64,000 nt of DNA from Roseitalea porphyridii (GTDB lineage: Bacteria; Pseudomonadota; Alphaproteobacteria; Rhizobiales; Rhizobiaceae), in assembly GCF_004331955.1 (NCBI RefSeq), contig NZ_CP036532.1, positions 744,001 through 808,000 on the forward strand, read 5' to 3'. This document shows positions 9,175-18,600 of this stretch, piece by piece; the first letter of the stretch is position 1, and each line of letters starts with the position of its first letter. A program made the position numbers and the translations under genes. The notes beneath the pieces are model-generated. The model had not been told where the DNA came from and searched no databases. It was given only the letters and a program-made list of their open reading frames with translations.

Positions 9175-9843
9175 ATGGTCATTCTCAGCAACGCGCGGGT
9201 ATTGATCATCAACCCCAACTCCAATGCGGCGGTCACCGGCGCCATGGCAAAGGCCGTTGCTGGCCTTTCGGGCTCGACGGGAGTGGACTTCGACACACGG
9301 TCCCTCGACGGCGCGCCGCTCGGGATCGAAAGCGACCTCGATGCCGCTGTCGTTGCGCCTCTTCTGGCTCAGATGGTTCGCGACGAGGACGACCGCTACG
9401 ACGCCTTCATCATCGGATGCTTTCTCGACCCGGGCCTTCAGGCGTGCCGCACGGTGACCGACAAGCCCGTGTTCGGCATCGGTGAATGCGGTGTCTTCGC
9501 CGCCCTGACGCATGCCGACCAGTTCGGCGTGCTGGCATTGTCCGAGGCATCGGTGGGTCGCCACAAGCCGATCTTTCGCCGGCTCGGCGTGGCCGACAGG
9601 CTGGCCGGCGAGTTGCCGCTGTCGATCAGCGTCGCCGACGCGGTCGGCAATGAGGCGGTCTATCCGAAACTAGGCGAGGCGGCACGGACACTGCGCGACA
9701 CGCACGGCGCCGGCGCGGTCGTTCTGGGATGCGCGGGCATGGCCGGGCATCGCAGCCGGCTTCAGCGCGACACCGGCATGGTCGTGATCGATCCGGTCCA
9801 GGCCGCGGCGGCGCGGGCCCTCGGTGCGCTTCTGCCGACATGA
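9175..9843 (+). CDS. Asp/Glu/hydantoin racemase family protein
   Basis: The 222-residue protein belongs to the cofactor-independent Asp/Glu/hydantoin racemase family. The two catalytic cysteines are in the expected places: Cys82 (AFIIGCFLDPG) and Cys185 (AVVLGCAGMAG). The N-terminus ILIINPNSN-like (VLIINPNSNAAVTGAM) is the usual hydantoin racemase signature. With D- and L-carbamoylases in the same cluster, a racemase would let the cell feed either enantiomer of a hydantoin or carbamoyl amino acid into one route. Allantoin racemase is an alternative. GGGGAGG precedes the ATG and the gene follows the permease without a gap. Confidence 0.87.
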   Translation: MVILSNARVLIINPNSNAAVTGAMAKAVAGLSGSTGVDFDTRSLDGAPLGIESDLDAAVVAPLLAQMVRDEDDRYDAFIIGCFLDPGLQACRTVTDKPVFGIGECGVFAALTHADQFGVLALSEASVGRHKPIFRRLGVADRLAGELPLSISVADAVGNEAVYPKLGEAARTLRDTHGAGAVVLGCAGMAGHRSRLQRDTGMVVIDPVQAAAARALGALLPT

Positions 9844-9881
9844 ACCCCCGCGAGGGGCAGATCTCTAAGGAAAGGTGAAAC

Positions 9882-11231
9882 ATGTTCGATCTTGTGGTGC
9901 GCGGTGACGTGGTGACGACGCAAGGGGTCCGGCGGGGACATTATCTGAGCGTCCTCAACGGCGAGGTCGTCGGTGTCACCGCCAGTGACCCGGGTTCGTC
10001 TCGGGAGCGGGTCGATGCCGATGGGGCCTATATCTTCCCCGGCGCCGTCGACGCGCAGGTGCATTCGCGCTCGCAAAAGGGCAGCGAAGGGCTCGCCGCG
10101 TGCACGCGTGCCGCGGCGGCGGGTGGCGTGACGACCATCGTCGAGATGCCCTATGACGAGGGTCTGCTCGTCTGCAGCGCTGATGCGGTCCGGTCCAAGG
10201 CCGATGATGCCGAACGACAGTCACATGTCGATGTGGCCATCTACGGCACCATTCATCCCGACGAAGGCACGGTGCGCATCCAGGAGCAGATCGAGGCAGG
10301 GGTCTGCGGCTTCAAGTTCTCGACCTTCGGAACCGATCCCGTCCGCTTTCCGCGCATCCCGCCGTGGCTGATGCGCGATGCGTTCGCCGCGATCGCGCCG
10401 TCGGGCCTGGCGGCCGGCGTTCATAACGAAAACCACGAAACGGTCATGCACGACCTCGAAATGGTCAAGAAGGCGGGTCTCACCGACCATACCGCCCATG
10501 GCAAGAGCCATACGGACTTCGCCGAGGCGCTGGCGATGGCGGAAATATACGAGATCGGCGCATACACCGGCTGCCGCGCCCATGTCGTCCATTGCTCGAT
10601 CGGGCGCGGCATCGAGATCTGCGAGGGCTATCGCCGTCAGGGGTTCGACGCCAGCGTCGAGGTTTGCATCCACTATTTCGTATTCAGCGAGGACGAGGAC
10701 GGCGCGCGCCTCGGCGGCAAGGCCAAGATCAACCCGCCCATCCGTCCGGCCAGCGAGCGCGAGGCGCTCTGGCGCCATCTTGCGGCGGGCAACATCGATC
10801 TCGTCTCGACAGACCATGTCGCCTGGTCGCTCGACCGCAAGAACGATCCGGACATGCTCAAGAACGCCTCGGGCGGACCCAGCATCGAGGTGATGGTGCC
10901 GCTGCTGGTCAAGGGCTGCCTGGAGCGCGGTGTCGATCTGTCGATGGCCGCCCGGGTCCTGTCGGGCAATCCGGCCCGTCATTTCCGCCTGCAGCCCCGC
11001 AAGGGCGCCCTCTGGGCCGGCGCGGAGGCCGATTTCTCCATCATCGATCCGACCGAGGCGCCATGGACCGTGGAGGCAAGCCAGACAGTTTCCGACTGGA
11101 GCCTCTACGACGGCATGTCGCTGCCGCAGGTCAGGGCCACCTATGTGCGCGGCCAGAAGGTCTGGGACGGCAAGGATGTCGTCTCCGCCGAGGGTTTCGG
11201 CGGATTCGTCAAACCCTTCGGCCGTGCTTGA
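9882..11231 (+). CDS. Cyclic-amide hydrolase (allantoinase/dihydroorotase/hydantoinase family)
   Basis: The 449-residue amidohydrolase of the allantoinase and hydantoinase group is probably the ring-opening enzyme of the cluster. Visible elements are GGVTTIVEMP (residues 81-90), Lys145 in CGFKFSTFG (the likely carbamylated lysine), the His in VHNENHETV, AHVVHCS, and the Asp of STDHVAW. The first metal-binding motif is unusual: it reads DAQVHSRSQ at residues 58-66, so the first of the two normal histidines (DxHxH) is Gln59. That could change metal occupancy. AAGGAAAGG precedes the ATG. It sits between the racemase and the M20 carbamoylase. Confidence 0.86.
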   Translation: MFDLVVRGDVVTTQGVRRGHYLSVLNGEVVGVTASDPGSSRERVDADGAYIFPGAVDAQVHSRSQKGSEGLAACTRAAAAGGVTTIVEMPYDEGLLVCSADAVRSKADDAERQSHVDVAIYGTIHPDEGTVRIQEQIEAGVCGFKFSTFGTDPVRFPRIPPWLMRDAFAAIAPSGLAAGVHNENHETVMHDLEMVKKAGLTDHTAHGKSHTDFAEALAMAEIYEIGAYTGCRAHVVHCSIGRGIEICEGYRRQGFDASVEVCIHYFVFSEDEDGARLGGKAKINPPIRPASEREALWRHLAAGNIDLVSTDHVAWSLDRKNDPDMLKNASGGPSIEVMVPLLVKGCLERGVDLSMAARVLSGNPARHFRLQPRKGALWAGAEADFSIIDPTEAPWTVEASQTVSDWSLYDGMSLPQVRATYVRGQKVWDGKDVVSAEGFGGFVKPFGRA

Positions 11232-11241
11232 GGGGGCGAAC

Positions 11242-12510
11242 GTGCTTTCAGGTCAGACCCCATCCACGCTTTCGATCAATGCTGACCGGCTGTGGCAGCG
11301 CATCGCGGAACTCGCCGCGATCACGGATCCGGATCGGCCCTACAGCCGCGTCGCCTTCAGCGATCTCCACGCGGAGGGCAGGCAATGGCTGACCGGGCAG
11401 ATGAAGCAGGCCGGCCTCGATGTGCGCATCGACGCCGGTGCGAACCTGATCGGCCGGCTGGCCGGTTCGGAGAACGGGCGCGCCGCCATCGTCAGCGGTT
11501 CGCACACCGACACGGTTCCCCGTGGTGGCCGCTTCGACGGCATCGCCGGTGTGCTTGTGGCACTGGAAGTGGCCCAGACGCTGGCGGAGAACGGCGAGCG
11601 GCTGCGTCATCCATTCGAGGTGGTCGATTTTCTTGCCGAGGAGCCGAACAAGTATGGCTTCTCCTGCATCGGCAGCCGCGCGATTGCCGGCGTACTCACC
11701 GAGCAGCAACTTGCCTACGTCGCCGCTGACGGAACCAGCACGGCCGAGGGCATCGCCGCCATGGGCGGCGACCCGGAACGTCTCGGCTCGCCCCTGCGCG
11801 ACCGGGACGATCTGGCCGGGTTCTTCGAACTGCATATCGAACAGGGCGTGGTCCTTGAACAGGATGCGGTCGATATCGGCATCGTCACGGACATCGTCGG
11901 TATCACGCGCTACCGGATCAGGCTTACCGGGGAGGCGGCCCACGCGGGCACCACGCCCATGAACCGGCGCAAGGACGCGCTCGTCGCGGCGGCGATACTG
12001 GTTCAGGAAGCCGAGACGCTGGCGTCGACCCAGCAGACCGACGGAGCCTATCTGGTCGCCACCGTGGGCAAGCTGGATGTCGTTCCCAACGGATCGAATG
12101 TCGTGCCCGGCTTCGTCGATCTTGCGATCGAGGTCCGCTCCAACAGCAACGAACAGGTCGATCGCTTCTACGAGACATTTCTCGCCAGATTTCGGGAAGT
12201 CTGCAATCGGCGCGACATCGCGCTCCAGGCGGACAGGATCAGCGACGGCGCCGCGATCGGCTGCGATCAGGCCGTGCAATCGGCGCTGGTGGAGGCGGCC
12301 GAAATGAACCGGGCAAGCTATGTCCGGATGCCGAGCGGCGCGGGCCACGATGCGGCCTACATGGCGCGGATCGGCCCGAGCGGCATGATCTTCATTCCGT
12401 GCCTGAAAGGCCGCAGTCACTGCCCGGAAGAGTGGGCGGACAAGAAGGCCCTCGCCACGGGCGCGCAGGTCATGCTCGACGGCATACGTCTGTATGACCG
12501 GCGGCTGTGA
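11242..12510 (+). CDS. Zn-dependent hydrolase, N-carbamoyl-L-amino-acid hydrolase/allantoate amidohydrolase type (M20)
   Basis: The 422-residue member of the M20 HyuC/AmaB/AllC family hydrolyses N-carbamoyl-L-amino acids, ureidopropionate or allantoate. Metal ligands are visible in GSHTDTVPRGGRFDGIAGV, FLAEEPNKYGFSCIGSR, HIEQGVVLE and the C-terminal GRSHCPEEW. The lid and dimer domain contains AHAGTTPMNRRKDAL. I chose the GTG at 11242 because AGGGGG is spaced correctly before it; another GTG at 11224 overlaps the upstream stop but has no such site. It is the last gene of the cluster and gives the L-specific counterpart of the D-carbamoylase at 2739. Confidence 0.9.
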   Translation: MLSGQTPSTLSINADRLWQRIAELAAITDPDRPYSRVAFSDLHAEGRQWLTGQMKQAGLDVRIDAGANLIGRLAGSENGRAAIVSGSHTDTVPRGGRFDGIAGVLVALEVAQTLAENGERLRHPFEVVDFLAEEPNKYGFSCIGSRAIAGVLTEQQLAYVAADGTSTAEGIAAMGGDPERLGSPLRDRDDLAGFFELHIEQGVVLEQDAVDIGIVTDIVGITRYRIRLTGEAAHAGTTPMNRRKDALVAAAILVQEAETLASTQQTDGAYLVATVGKLDVVPNGSNVVPGFVDLAIEVRSNSNEQVDRFYETFLARFREVCNRRDIALQADRISDGAAIGCDQAVQSALVEAAEMNRASYVRMPSGAGHDAAYMARIGPSGMIFIPCLKGRSHCPEEWADKKALATGAQVMLDGIRLYDRRL

Positions 12511-12540
12511 CAACCGCGCTGCGGCGGGGGTGGCAGCGCG

Positions 12541-12690
12541 TCAGTCGAGCGCCACGGCGACCAATCCGAGCGCGGCGATCGCGGCGACGACCGGCCACCA
12601 GCGCGGCAGCGACACGGTGATCTCTTCCTTCAGCCAGTCGATCGGGCGGCGCGGTTCGTTGTCGTTCGGGGTCACGTCGATCTGTTCCAT
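12541..12690 (-). CDS. Small single-span membrane protein
   Basis: A 49-residue protein (53 if the ATG at 12702 is used) has a polar N-terminus rich in Asp, Asn and Pro. One hydrophobic span, LPRWWPVVAAIAALGLVAVALD, sits at the C-terminus. I do not recognise a family. It lies directly downstream of a direct repeat (12759-12776) that matches one before the PepSY/two-component operon, so it may be a target of that regulator and act at the inner membrane. It is convergent with the M20 hydrolase. Confidence 0.55.
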   Translation of the reverse strand: MEQIDVTPNDNEPRRPIDWLKEEITVSLPRWWPVVAAIAALGLVAVALD

Positions 12691-12758
12691 CCTTGTCTCC
12701 ATTGGGGTGTCGGCGCCGCCGTTCGGCGCCCGTGTGCGACCCTGATAGCAACCTCCGG

Positions 12759-12776
12759 CTGACAGCACGCTGACGA
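12759..12776. promoter_or_regulatory. OmpR-type direct-repeat box (candidate response regulator site)
   Basis: CTGACAG at 12759 and CTGACGA at 12770 are direct repeats with an 11-base period, one helical turn, as OmpR/PhoB-family dimers require. A near-identical pair is at 15171-15188. The box lies about 60-70 bases upstream of the small membrane protein gene. Confidence 0.55.
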
Positions 12777-12792
12777 GAGACGTTGTCGCGCC

Positions 12793-14136
12793 CTATGATG
12801 CCGCCGCCGGCAGGACCAGGCGCGCCTCGAACCCGTCGGGACGGTTGGCAAGTGCCAGCCGGCCGCCGGCCGCCTCCGCGATGTCGGCGGCGATGGCAAG
12901 CCCGAGCCCCGTCCCGGTCTCATCAAGGCGAATGCCGCGCGCGGTCACCTTTTCGAGAAGATCCGGCGCGATCCCCGGCCCGTCGTCGCGCACCGCAACG
13001 CTGACCGCGCCGTCCGCGTGCGCAACCACCAGGTCGACCCGGTCGCGCGCATGGCGGGCCGCGTTCTCGACCAGCGCGCCGAGCGCCTCGGCAAGGTCCG
13101 CCGCGTCGATCGCGGCCATCGGAACCTGCGGTCCGGCGTCCACGTGCCAGGTCAGCCCTTCGCCCGTCGCCGTCCGGCGCGCGACCTCGACGACCCGGCG
13201 GCCGACCCCGGCCGCATCGCAGCGGGAGGCGACCGCCTCGGCGGCGACGCGCGTGCGCGCCAGTTCACGGTCGACATGGCGCTGCATGGCGCGGGCGATC
13301 GCCTCGATGCTCCCGGCATGCGCGCCATCGCCGGCCTGCGACAGGCGCCCGGCTTCGCCCATCAGCGCCTGCAGCGGTGTCTTCAGCCCGTGCGCGAGAT
13401 CGCCCGCGCGGGCGCGGGCACGGACGATGTCCGCCTCGCGCGCGGCGAGAAGTCCGTCGAGTTCGGCGGCGAGCGGTCGCACTTCGGCCGGCCAGTCCTC
13501 GCCGATCCTGTCGGCGCGGCCCGAACGGATGGCGGCGACGCGCGCGCCGATCCGCCGCATCGGTCTGAGGCCGACGCCGACCTGGACCCAGCCGGCCGCG
13601 ATCAGCACGACCGCGAGCAGACCCAGATACGGCGCCAGATCGGCGAGGAAGGCGTTGCGCGCGGCGTCGAGCTCGGCCGCATCGAGAGCCACAGCCGCAC
13701 GCACGCGTCCGCCGCCGAGCGGCGCGGGCAGCGACACCATGCGTTCGAGCGCCAGCAGCGACGCCTCGCCCGGCCCGCCGATCCTGTGGACATGGACGGC
13801 CCCGTCGGCGACTTCGTCGGCCGGCAGGTCGAGACGGTAGTCCCACAGCGACCGCGAGCGCAGCGTGTCGGTCGCCAGGTCGATCTGCCAGTAGAGCCCG
13901 CCATAGGGCCGCTGGAAGCGGGGATCGGCGGGCGGCGCGACGAAAAGAGCGCCCATTTCGTCGCGCGCGAGCCCGGCCAGCACCTGATCCAGATGCACTT
14001 CCAGTTCGGCGATGGCGCGCCGTTCGACGTGGCCGGCGAACAGGGCGGCAAGCCCGGCCGCCGCAAGGCCGAGCGCGACGATGATCGCCGCCGCCCCCGC
14101 GACGACCAGACGCCAGCGCAGCGACAGCCGCGTCAA
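12793..14136 (-). CDS. Two-component sensor histidine kinase
   Basis: The 447-residue inner-membrane kinase has a first transmembrane helix near residues 8-32 (VVAGAAAIIVALGLAAAGL), a periplasmic sensor part and a second helix (YLGLLAVVLIAAGWVQVGVGL). HAMP-like and H-box sequences follow (GDLAHGLKTPLQALMGEA, with the phosphorylated His), then the N-box LVENAARHA and G-boxes DDGPGIAP and GTGLGLAIAADIAEAAGG. I set the start at the TTG at 14136, which overlaps the response regulator stop by four bases (TTGA); the frame is open further upstream but lies inside the regulator. It resembles PhoQ/FeuQ-like kinases paired with PepSY proteins. The signal is unknown. Confidence 0.93.
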   Translation of the reverse strand: MTRLSLRWRLVVAGAAAIIVALGLAAAGLAALFAGHVERRAIAELEVHLDQVLAGLARDEMGALFVAPPADPRFQRPYGGLYWQIDLATDTLRSRSLWDYRLDLPADEVADGAVHVHRIGGPGEASLLALERMVSLPAPLGGGRVRAAVALDAAELDAARNAFLADLAPYLGLLAVVLIAAGWVQVGVGLRPMRRIGARVAAIRSGRADRIGEDWPAEVRPLAAELDGLLAAREADIVRARARAGDLAHGLKTPLQALMGEAGRLSQAGDGAHAGSIEAIARAMQRHVDRELARTRVAAEAVASRCDAAGVGRRVVEVARRTATGEGLTWHVDAGPQVPMAAIDAADLAEALGALVENAARHARDRVDLVVAHADGAVSVAVRDDGPGIAPDLLEKVTARGIRLDETGTGLGLAIAADIAEAAGGRLALANRPDGFEARLVLPAAAS

Positions 14137-14798
14137 GCCGCTGACCCTTCCAGGAAATAGCCGAAGCCGCGTCGCGTGCCGATGATCCCCGCGCCCAGCT
14201 TGCGGCGCAGCCGCGCGATGATGGCTTCGAGCGCGTTGGCCTCGCGCGCATCGTCGTCGCCGTAGAGATGTTCGAGCAGTTCGCCGGGCGGCACGACGCG
14301 GCCATTGCTCAGCGCCAGATAGGCCAGCAGCCGGTATTCGAGCGCTGTCACCCGCACCGGAACGCCGCGAACGGCGACGCTCATCCGGTTGGTGTCGACC
14401 GTCAGCGCGCCGATGTCGTGCACCGCCGCGCCCTGGCCCGCCGCGCGCCTGACCAGCGCCCGCGCCCTGGCGACCAGTTCCTCCATCCGAAACGGCTTGG
14501 GCAGATAGTCGTCGGCCCCCGCCTCGATGCCTTCGACGCGCTCCATCCACGCGCCCCGCGCGGTCAGCACGAGCACCGGCATGTTGCGCCCGTTCGCGCG
14601 CCAGCGCTTGAGCACGCTCAGCCCGTCCATTCCCGGCAGGCCCAGATCGAGCACGATCAACGCATAATCCTCCGTGTCGCCCAGGAACCAGGCGTCCTCG
14701 CCATCCGCACAACTCTCGACGACGAACCCCGCCGCGCCGAGGGCGGCGTCGAGATCGGACGCGATCCGCTGATCATCCTCGACGACGAGTGCCCGCAT
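14133..14798 (-). CDS. OmpR-family response regulator
   Basis: The 221-residue protein has a receiver domain opening with MRALVVEDDQRIASDL. The phospho-acceptor Asp is in LIVLDLGLPGMDG (about residue 51), and Thr and Lys switch residues are in VLVLTARG and DDYLPKPF. A C-terminal winged helix ends with RRKLGAGIIGTRRGFGYFLE. It lies between the PepSY gene (one-base overlap of stop and start) and the kinase (four-base overlap), a coupled operon. The direct repeats at 12759 and 15171 are probable binding sites. PepSY-linked regulators of this shape often answer to envelope stress, cations or peptides, but the stimulus here is not shown. Confidence 0.95.
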   Translation of the reverse strand: MRALVVEDDQRIASDLDAALGAAGFVVESCADGEDAWFLGDTEDYALIVLDLGLPGMDGLSVLKRWRANGRNMPVLVLTARGAWMERVEGIEAGADDYLPKPFRMEELVARARALVRRAAGQGAAVHDIGALTVDTNRMSVAVRGVPVRVTALEYRLLAYLALSNGRVVPPGELLEHLYGDDDAREANALEAIIARLRRKLGAGIIGTRRGFGYFLEGSAA

Positions 14799-15148
14799 CA
14801 GTCCCGGTCGTCTTCATAGTCTTCATAGTCTTCGTAATCGTCGTCATAGGAATCATCTTCGGCTTCCAGTTCGATGATCCGTCCGCTCGCGGCGTCCACA
14901 TAGACCTCGTAGAGCCGCCCTTGCGCGCTGACCAGTTCCATTTCGTAGACGTAGAGGCCGTCGTCCCGGTCCAGTTCGATCTCGATCACCCGACCGCCGA
15001 ACCGTTCGTCGACGATGGCGAGGATTTCGGCGAGCGGCATGATCTCGCCGCGCTCGACGGCCTGAAGCGCGCGATCCTGATCGTCGGCACCGACCGTCCC
15101 GGGAACGACGAGCATCGCGACGAGCAATGGCAGGAGGGATTTGCGCAT
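14798..15148 (-). CDS. PepSY domain protein with acidic tail
   Basis: The 116-residue exported protein has a signal peptide (RKSLLPLLVAMLVVPGTVGA) followed by one PepSY domain. The domain shows VERGEIMPLAEILAIVDER, the strand YVYEMELV and the closing VDAASGRIIELEAEDD. The C-terminus is a highly acidic, tyrosine-rich tail of repeated DDYEDYEDYED that could bind metal or cationic peptides. It is the first gene of the regulator-kinase operon and is probably a periplasmic modulator of the kinase. PepSY domains are known as inhibitory or binding modules; the role here is inferred. Confidence 0.85.
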   Translation of the reverse strand: MRKSLLPLLVAMLVVPGTVGADDQDRALQAVERGEIMPLAEILAIVDERFGGRVIEIELDRDDGLYVYEMELVSAQGRLYEVYVDAASGRIIELEAEDDSYDDDYEDYEDYEDDRD

Positions 15149-15170
15149 GACGCCTTCTAGGTGAGCGCGG

Positions 15171-15188
15171 CTGACAGTTCGCTGACAG
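15171..15188. promoter_or_regulatory. OmpR-type direct-repeat box between two PepSY genes
   Basis: CTGACAG occurs at 15171-15177 and again at 15182-15188, an exact direct repeat with an 11-base period. It lies in the divergent intergenic region, 23 bases from the start of the PepSY-regulator-kinase operon and about 87 bases before the other PepSY gene. It matches the pair at 12759, so it is a good candidate for autoregulation by the response regulator. Confidence 0.6.
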
Positions 15189-15274
15189 ATCCCGTCAGGG
15201 GGCCATCAGCACCGGTGGTGCACAAGGGAACCGTAAACGCGGCAATCGCCGCTCCCGAAGAAAGGATATCGATC

Positions 15275-15568
15275 ATGAAACACGCAACCCTCATCGTCAC
15301 CGCCGCCGCACTCGCCATCGGCAGCTTCGCCATCACCGCACAGGCCTCCGACGGCAAGGTCCTTGAAGCCATCCCGGCGACCGGCGAAAGGATGAGCATG
15401 TCCGAAGTCATCGGCAAGCTCGAGGCGGAGGGCTACCGGGTCGACGAGATCGAGTTCGACGACGACGGCTACTACGATGTCGATCTGTACGATGCCAATG
15501 GCCGCGAGATCGATGTCGATATCCATCCGGTCACCGGCAAGGTGCTCGAGTGGAGGGTCGATCGCTGA
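15275..15568 (+). CDS. Small periplasmic PepSY domain protein
   Basis: The 97-residue protein has a signal peptide (ATLIVTAAALAIGSFAITAQA) and a single PepSY domain: MSMSEVIGKLEAEGYRV, then the acidic strand FDDDGYYDVDLYDANG and the closing VHPVTGKVLEW-like end (IHPVTGKVLEWRVDR). It diverges from the PepSY-regulator-kinase operon and shares its direct-repeat promoter box. I infer that it belongs to the same regulon and acts in the periplasm. The ATG at 15275 is chosen for the AAGAAAGG upstream and the signal peptide. Confidence 0.85.
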   Translation: MKHATLIVTAAALAIGSFAITAQASDGKVLEAIPATGERMSMSEVIGKLEAEGYRVDEIEFDDDGYYDVDLYDANGREIDVDIHPVTGKVLEWRVDR

Positions 15569-15587
15569 CGCCATCCCTCCGCCGTCA

Positions 15588-15617
15588 GGGGCGGATCGGC
15601 GAAAGCCCTTCCGCCCC
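15588..15617. terminator. Hairpin between convergent genes, possible terminator
   Basis: GGGGCGGA (15588-15595) pairs perfectly with TCCGCCCC (15610-15617) across a 14-base loop, in the 85-base gap between the convergent PepSY and RND genes. There is no clear T-run on either side, so intrinsic termination is only possible. Confidence 0.3.
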
Positions 15618-15653
15618 GCGGCCGTGCGCCCCGAGCGGCCGAACGCCGGCCTG

Positions 15654-18600
15654 TTATTCGGCGGGCTCGGGGCTTTCGAGCGCTTCGCCCAGTTCCTCCT
15701 CGAGCCGGCTTTCTTCGGTCGCGCGGGGGCGGGTGAAGCGGGCGAGCAGCAGGAAGGCGACCGGCGTCAGGTAGAGCGTCGCCACCGTCGCAAGGCCGAG
15801 GCCGCCAACGATGACCCAGCCCAGCGCCTCGCGCGCCTCCGCCCCGGCACCCGTCGACAGGATCAGCGGCACGCCGCCGAACACGGTCGAGGTCATCGTC
15901 ATCATCACCGGCCGAAGGCGGATCGTCGCCGCGTCGGTGATCGCCGAGCGCACGTCCTGTCCCGCGTCGCGAAGCTGGTTGGCGAACTCGACGATCAGAA
16001 TGCCGTTCTTGGCCATGATCCCGATCAGCATGACGAAGCCGATCTGGCTGTAGACGTTCAGCGACAGGCCCGTCAGCAGCAGTGCGAAGATCGCGCAGGC
16101 GATGCCGATCGGAACGGTCACCATGACCACGATCGCCGAAACGAAGCTTTCGAACTGCGCCGACAGCACAAGGAAGACGACGACGATCGCAAAGCCGAAC
16201 GTCAGAAGCAGCCCGGAACTCGTCTGGTCGAGCGTCGCCGCTTCGGCCAACGGCACGATCCGGTTTTCCTCGGCGAGGACGCCGTCGGCGAGCGTGCGCA
16301 CCTCGGCAAGCGCGTCGCCGAGCGCGAACTCCGGCGTCAGCGAGGCCGATATCTCGACCGACCGGTTCTGCCCCTCGCGCGCCAGTTCCGGGGCCACGGC
16401 CCGTTCCTCGAGCGTGACGAACGTCGCCATCGGCACCATCGTGCCGTCGCCCGCCCGCACGAAGATGTTCCGAAGATCACCCGGATCGTCCACCCGGTCG
16501 GAGGTCGACACCATCTGGATGTCGTAGCTGAGATCGTTGATGAAGACCGAGCCGACGGTGCGGCCGTCGAGCACCGCGCCGAGCGCCTCGCCCAGGCCGG
16601 AAATGTCGACGCCGAGGTCCGAAGCGCGCTCCCGGTCGATCTCGATGAAAAGCTGCGGCTGGGTCAGCTCGTATTCGAGCCGCACCTGGCCGAAGGCGGT
16701 GTTCTCCTGCATCCGCGCGACCAGATCCTGGGCGACCGTGGCGAGCTGCTCGTAGCTGTTGCCGGTGACCGCGAAGCTCAGCCCCCGCCCGGCGCCGCGA
16801 ATGCCGAGCGAATTGGGCTGGATCGCAAACGCGCGCACGCCGATCACGCTGCCGAGCGCGCGATTGATATCGCCGACGATCTCGTTCTGGCTGCGCGCGC
16901 GTTCATCCCAGTCGGCCAGCGTGAACACCATGAAGCCGCGATTGCCCGACCCGAAGCCGGCGATCGAGAACGTGTTGGTGATCTCCCCGCTTTGCTGGAG
17001 CGGCGCGACCAGTTCCTCGATCTGGCGCATCTTCGACGTCGTGTATTCGAGCGAGACGCCCTGCGGCGCCGACACCGACAGCAGCGCCACGGCGCGATCC
17101 TCGCGCGGCGTCAGCTCCTGACGGATCGTGCCGAAGACCATCGCCGCGGTGGCCGCAAAAAGCAGCGATGCGACGATGACGACCAGCGGATAGGACAGCG
17201 CCGCCGACAGCGAGCCGCGATAGAGCGCGGCCAGCCGTGCGCCCAGCCAGATCATCGGCCCGCGCCGGCCGGCATCGCTCTCGGTCGTCAGCAGCCGGCT
17301 CGCCAGCATCGGCGCCAGCGACAGCGCGACGAACGATGAGATCAGCACCGCGATCGCCAGCGTGAAGCCGAACTCGCGGAACAGCCCGCCGGCCTGTCCG
17401 GGCAGGAAAGACAAGGGCACGAACACCGCCGCCAGCGTCGCCGTCGTCGTGACGACCGCAAAGAACACCTGGCGCGTGCCGAGCACGGCGGCCGCGCGCG
17501 GGCCCATCCCCTCGTTGCGCCGCCGCACGATGTTCTCGAGCACCACGATCGCATCGTCGACGACAAGCCCGGTGGCGAGCACGAGCGCGAGCAGGGTCAG
17601 GATGTTGACCGAGAACCCGACCAGATAGATCGCCGCCAGCGTTCCGATCAGCGCGACCGGGATGGTCAGGGCGGGGATCAGCGTGGCGCGCCAGTCGCGC
17701 AGGAAGACGAAGATGACGACGACCACGATCGCCACGGCAAGGCCCAGCGTGCGCAGCACCTCGCGGATCGAGCCGTTGATGAAGGTGGCGTCGTCGGAGG
17801 TCACGAAGATCGAGATGTCGTCGGGCAGCGACGCATCGAGTTCGGCCACGACCGCGCGCACGTCGGCCGAGATCTCGAGCGTGTTCGAGGTCGCCTGCCG
17901 GATCACGCCGATGCCGAGCCCGGTCTGGCCGTTGGTGCGCAGCAGCGTCTCGTTGGTCGCCGGCCCGAGCAGCACGTTGGCGACATCACCAAGGCGGACA
18001 TCTTCGGTCAGCTCGAGCGCCTCGAACGCTTCCTCGGTGGCGACGGTCGCCGTGGTCCTGACGTTGATCGACTGGCGGTCGCCGGCCAGATCGCCCGCCG
18101 GCGCGTCATAGGCGACGTCGGCGAGCGCGGTCCGGACATTGCCGAGCGTCAGCCCGCGGCTGGCCAGCCGGTCGAGGTCGATGTCGACGCGGAACACGGG
18201 CTGGCGATCGCCATAGACCTGAAGGTCCGCCACGCCCTCGATCGAGATCAGCCGGTCCTCGACCCGTTCCTCGACGATCCGGGTCAGGTCCTGCGGCGAG
18301 CGCAGGGTCGAGGTCACGCCGATGCGGATCACCGGCTGGGCGTTGGCGTCGGCCTTGACCACGCGCGGTGTCTCGGCGCCTTCGGGCAACTGGTTGGCGA
18401 TGCGGGCGACCGCGTCGCGCGCGTCGGTTGCCGCAACGTCAAGGTCCGCGCTGTCCTCGAACTCCAGCGTCACGCGGCTGCGGCCGAAGCGCGAGTTCGA
18501 CGAGATCGTGCGCACGCCCGGCACGCGGCCGAGCGCCCCCTCGATGCGGCTGGTCAGTTCCTGGTCGACGCTTTCGGGCGAAGCGCCCGAATATTCGGTC

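Noticed and set aside
7000-9296. Long minus-strand open frame opposite the TRAP permease
   Set aside because: It is the antisense of a GC-rich hydrophobic gene. The product would be extremely rich in Arg, Gln, Asp and Gly with no domain.
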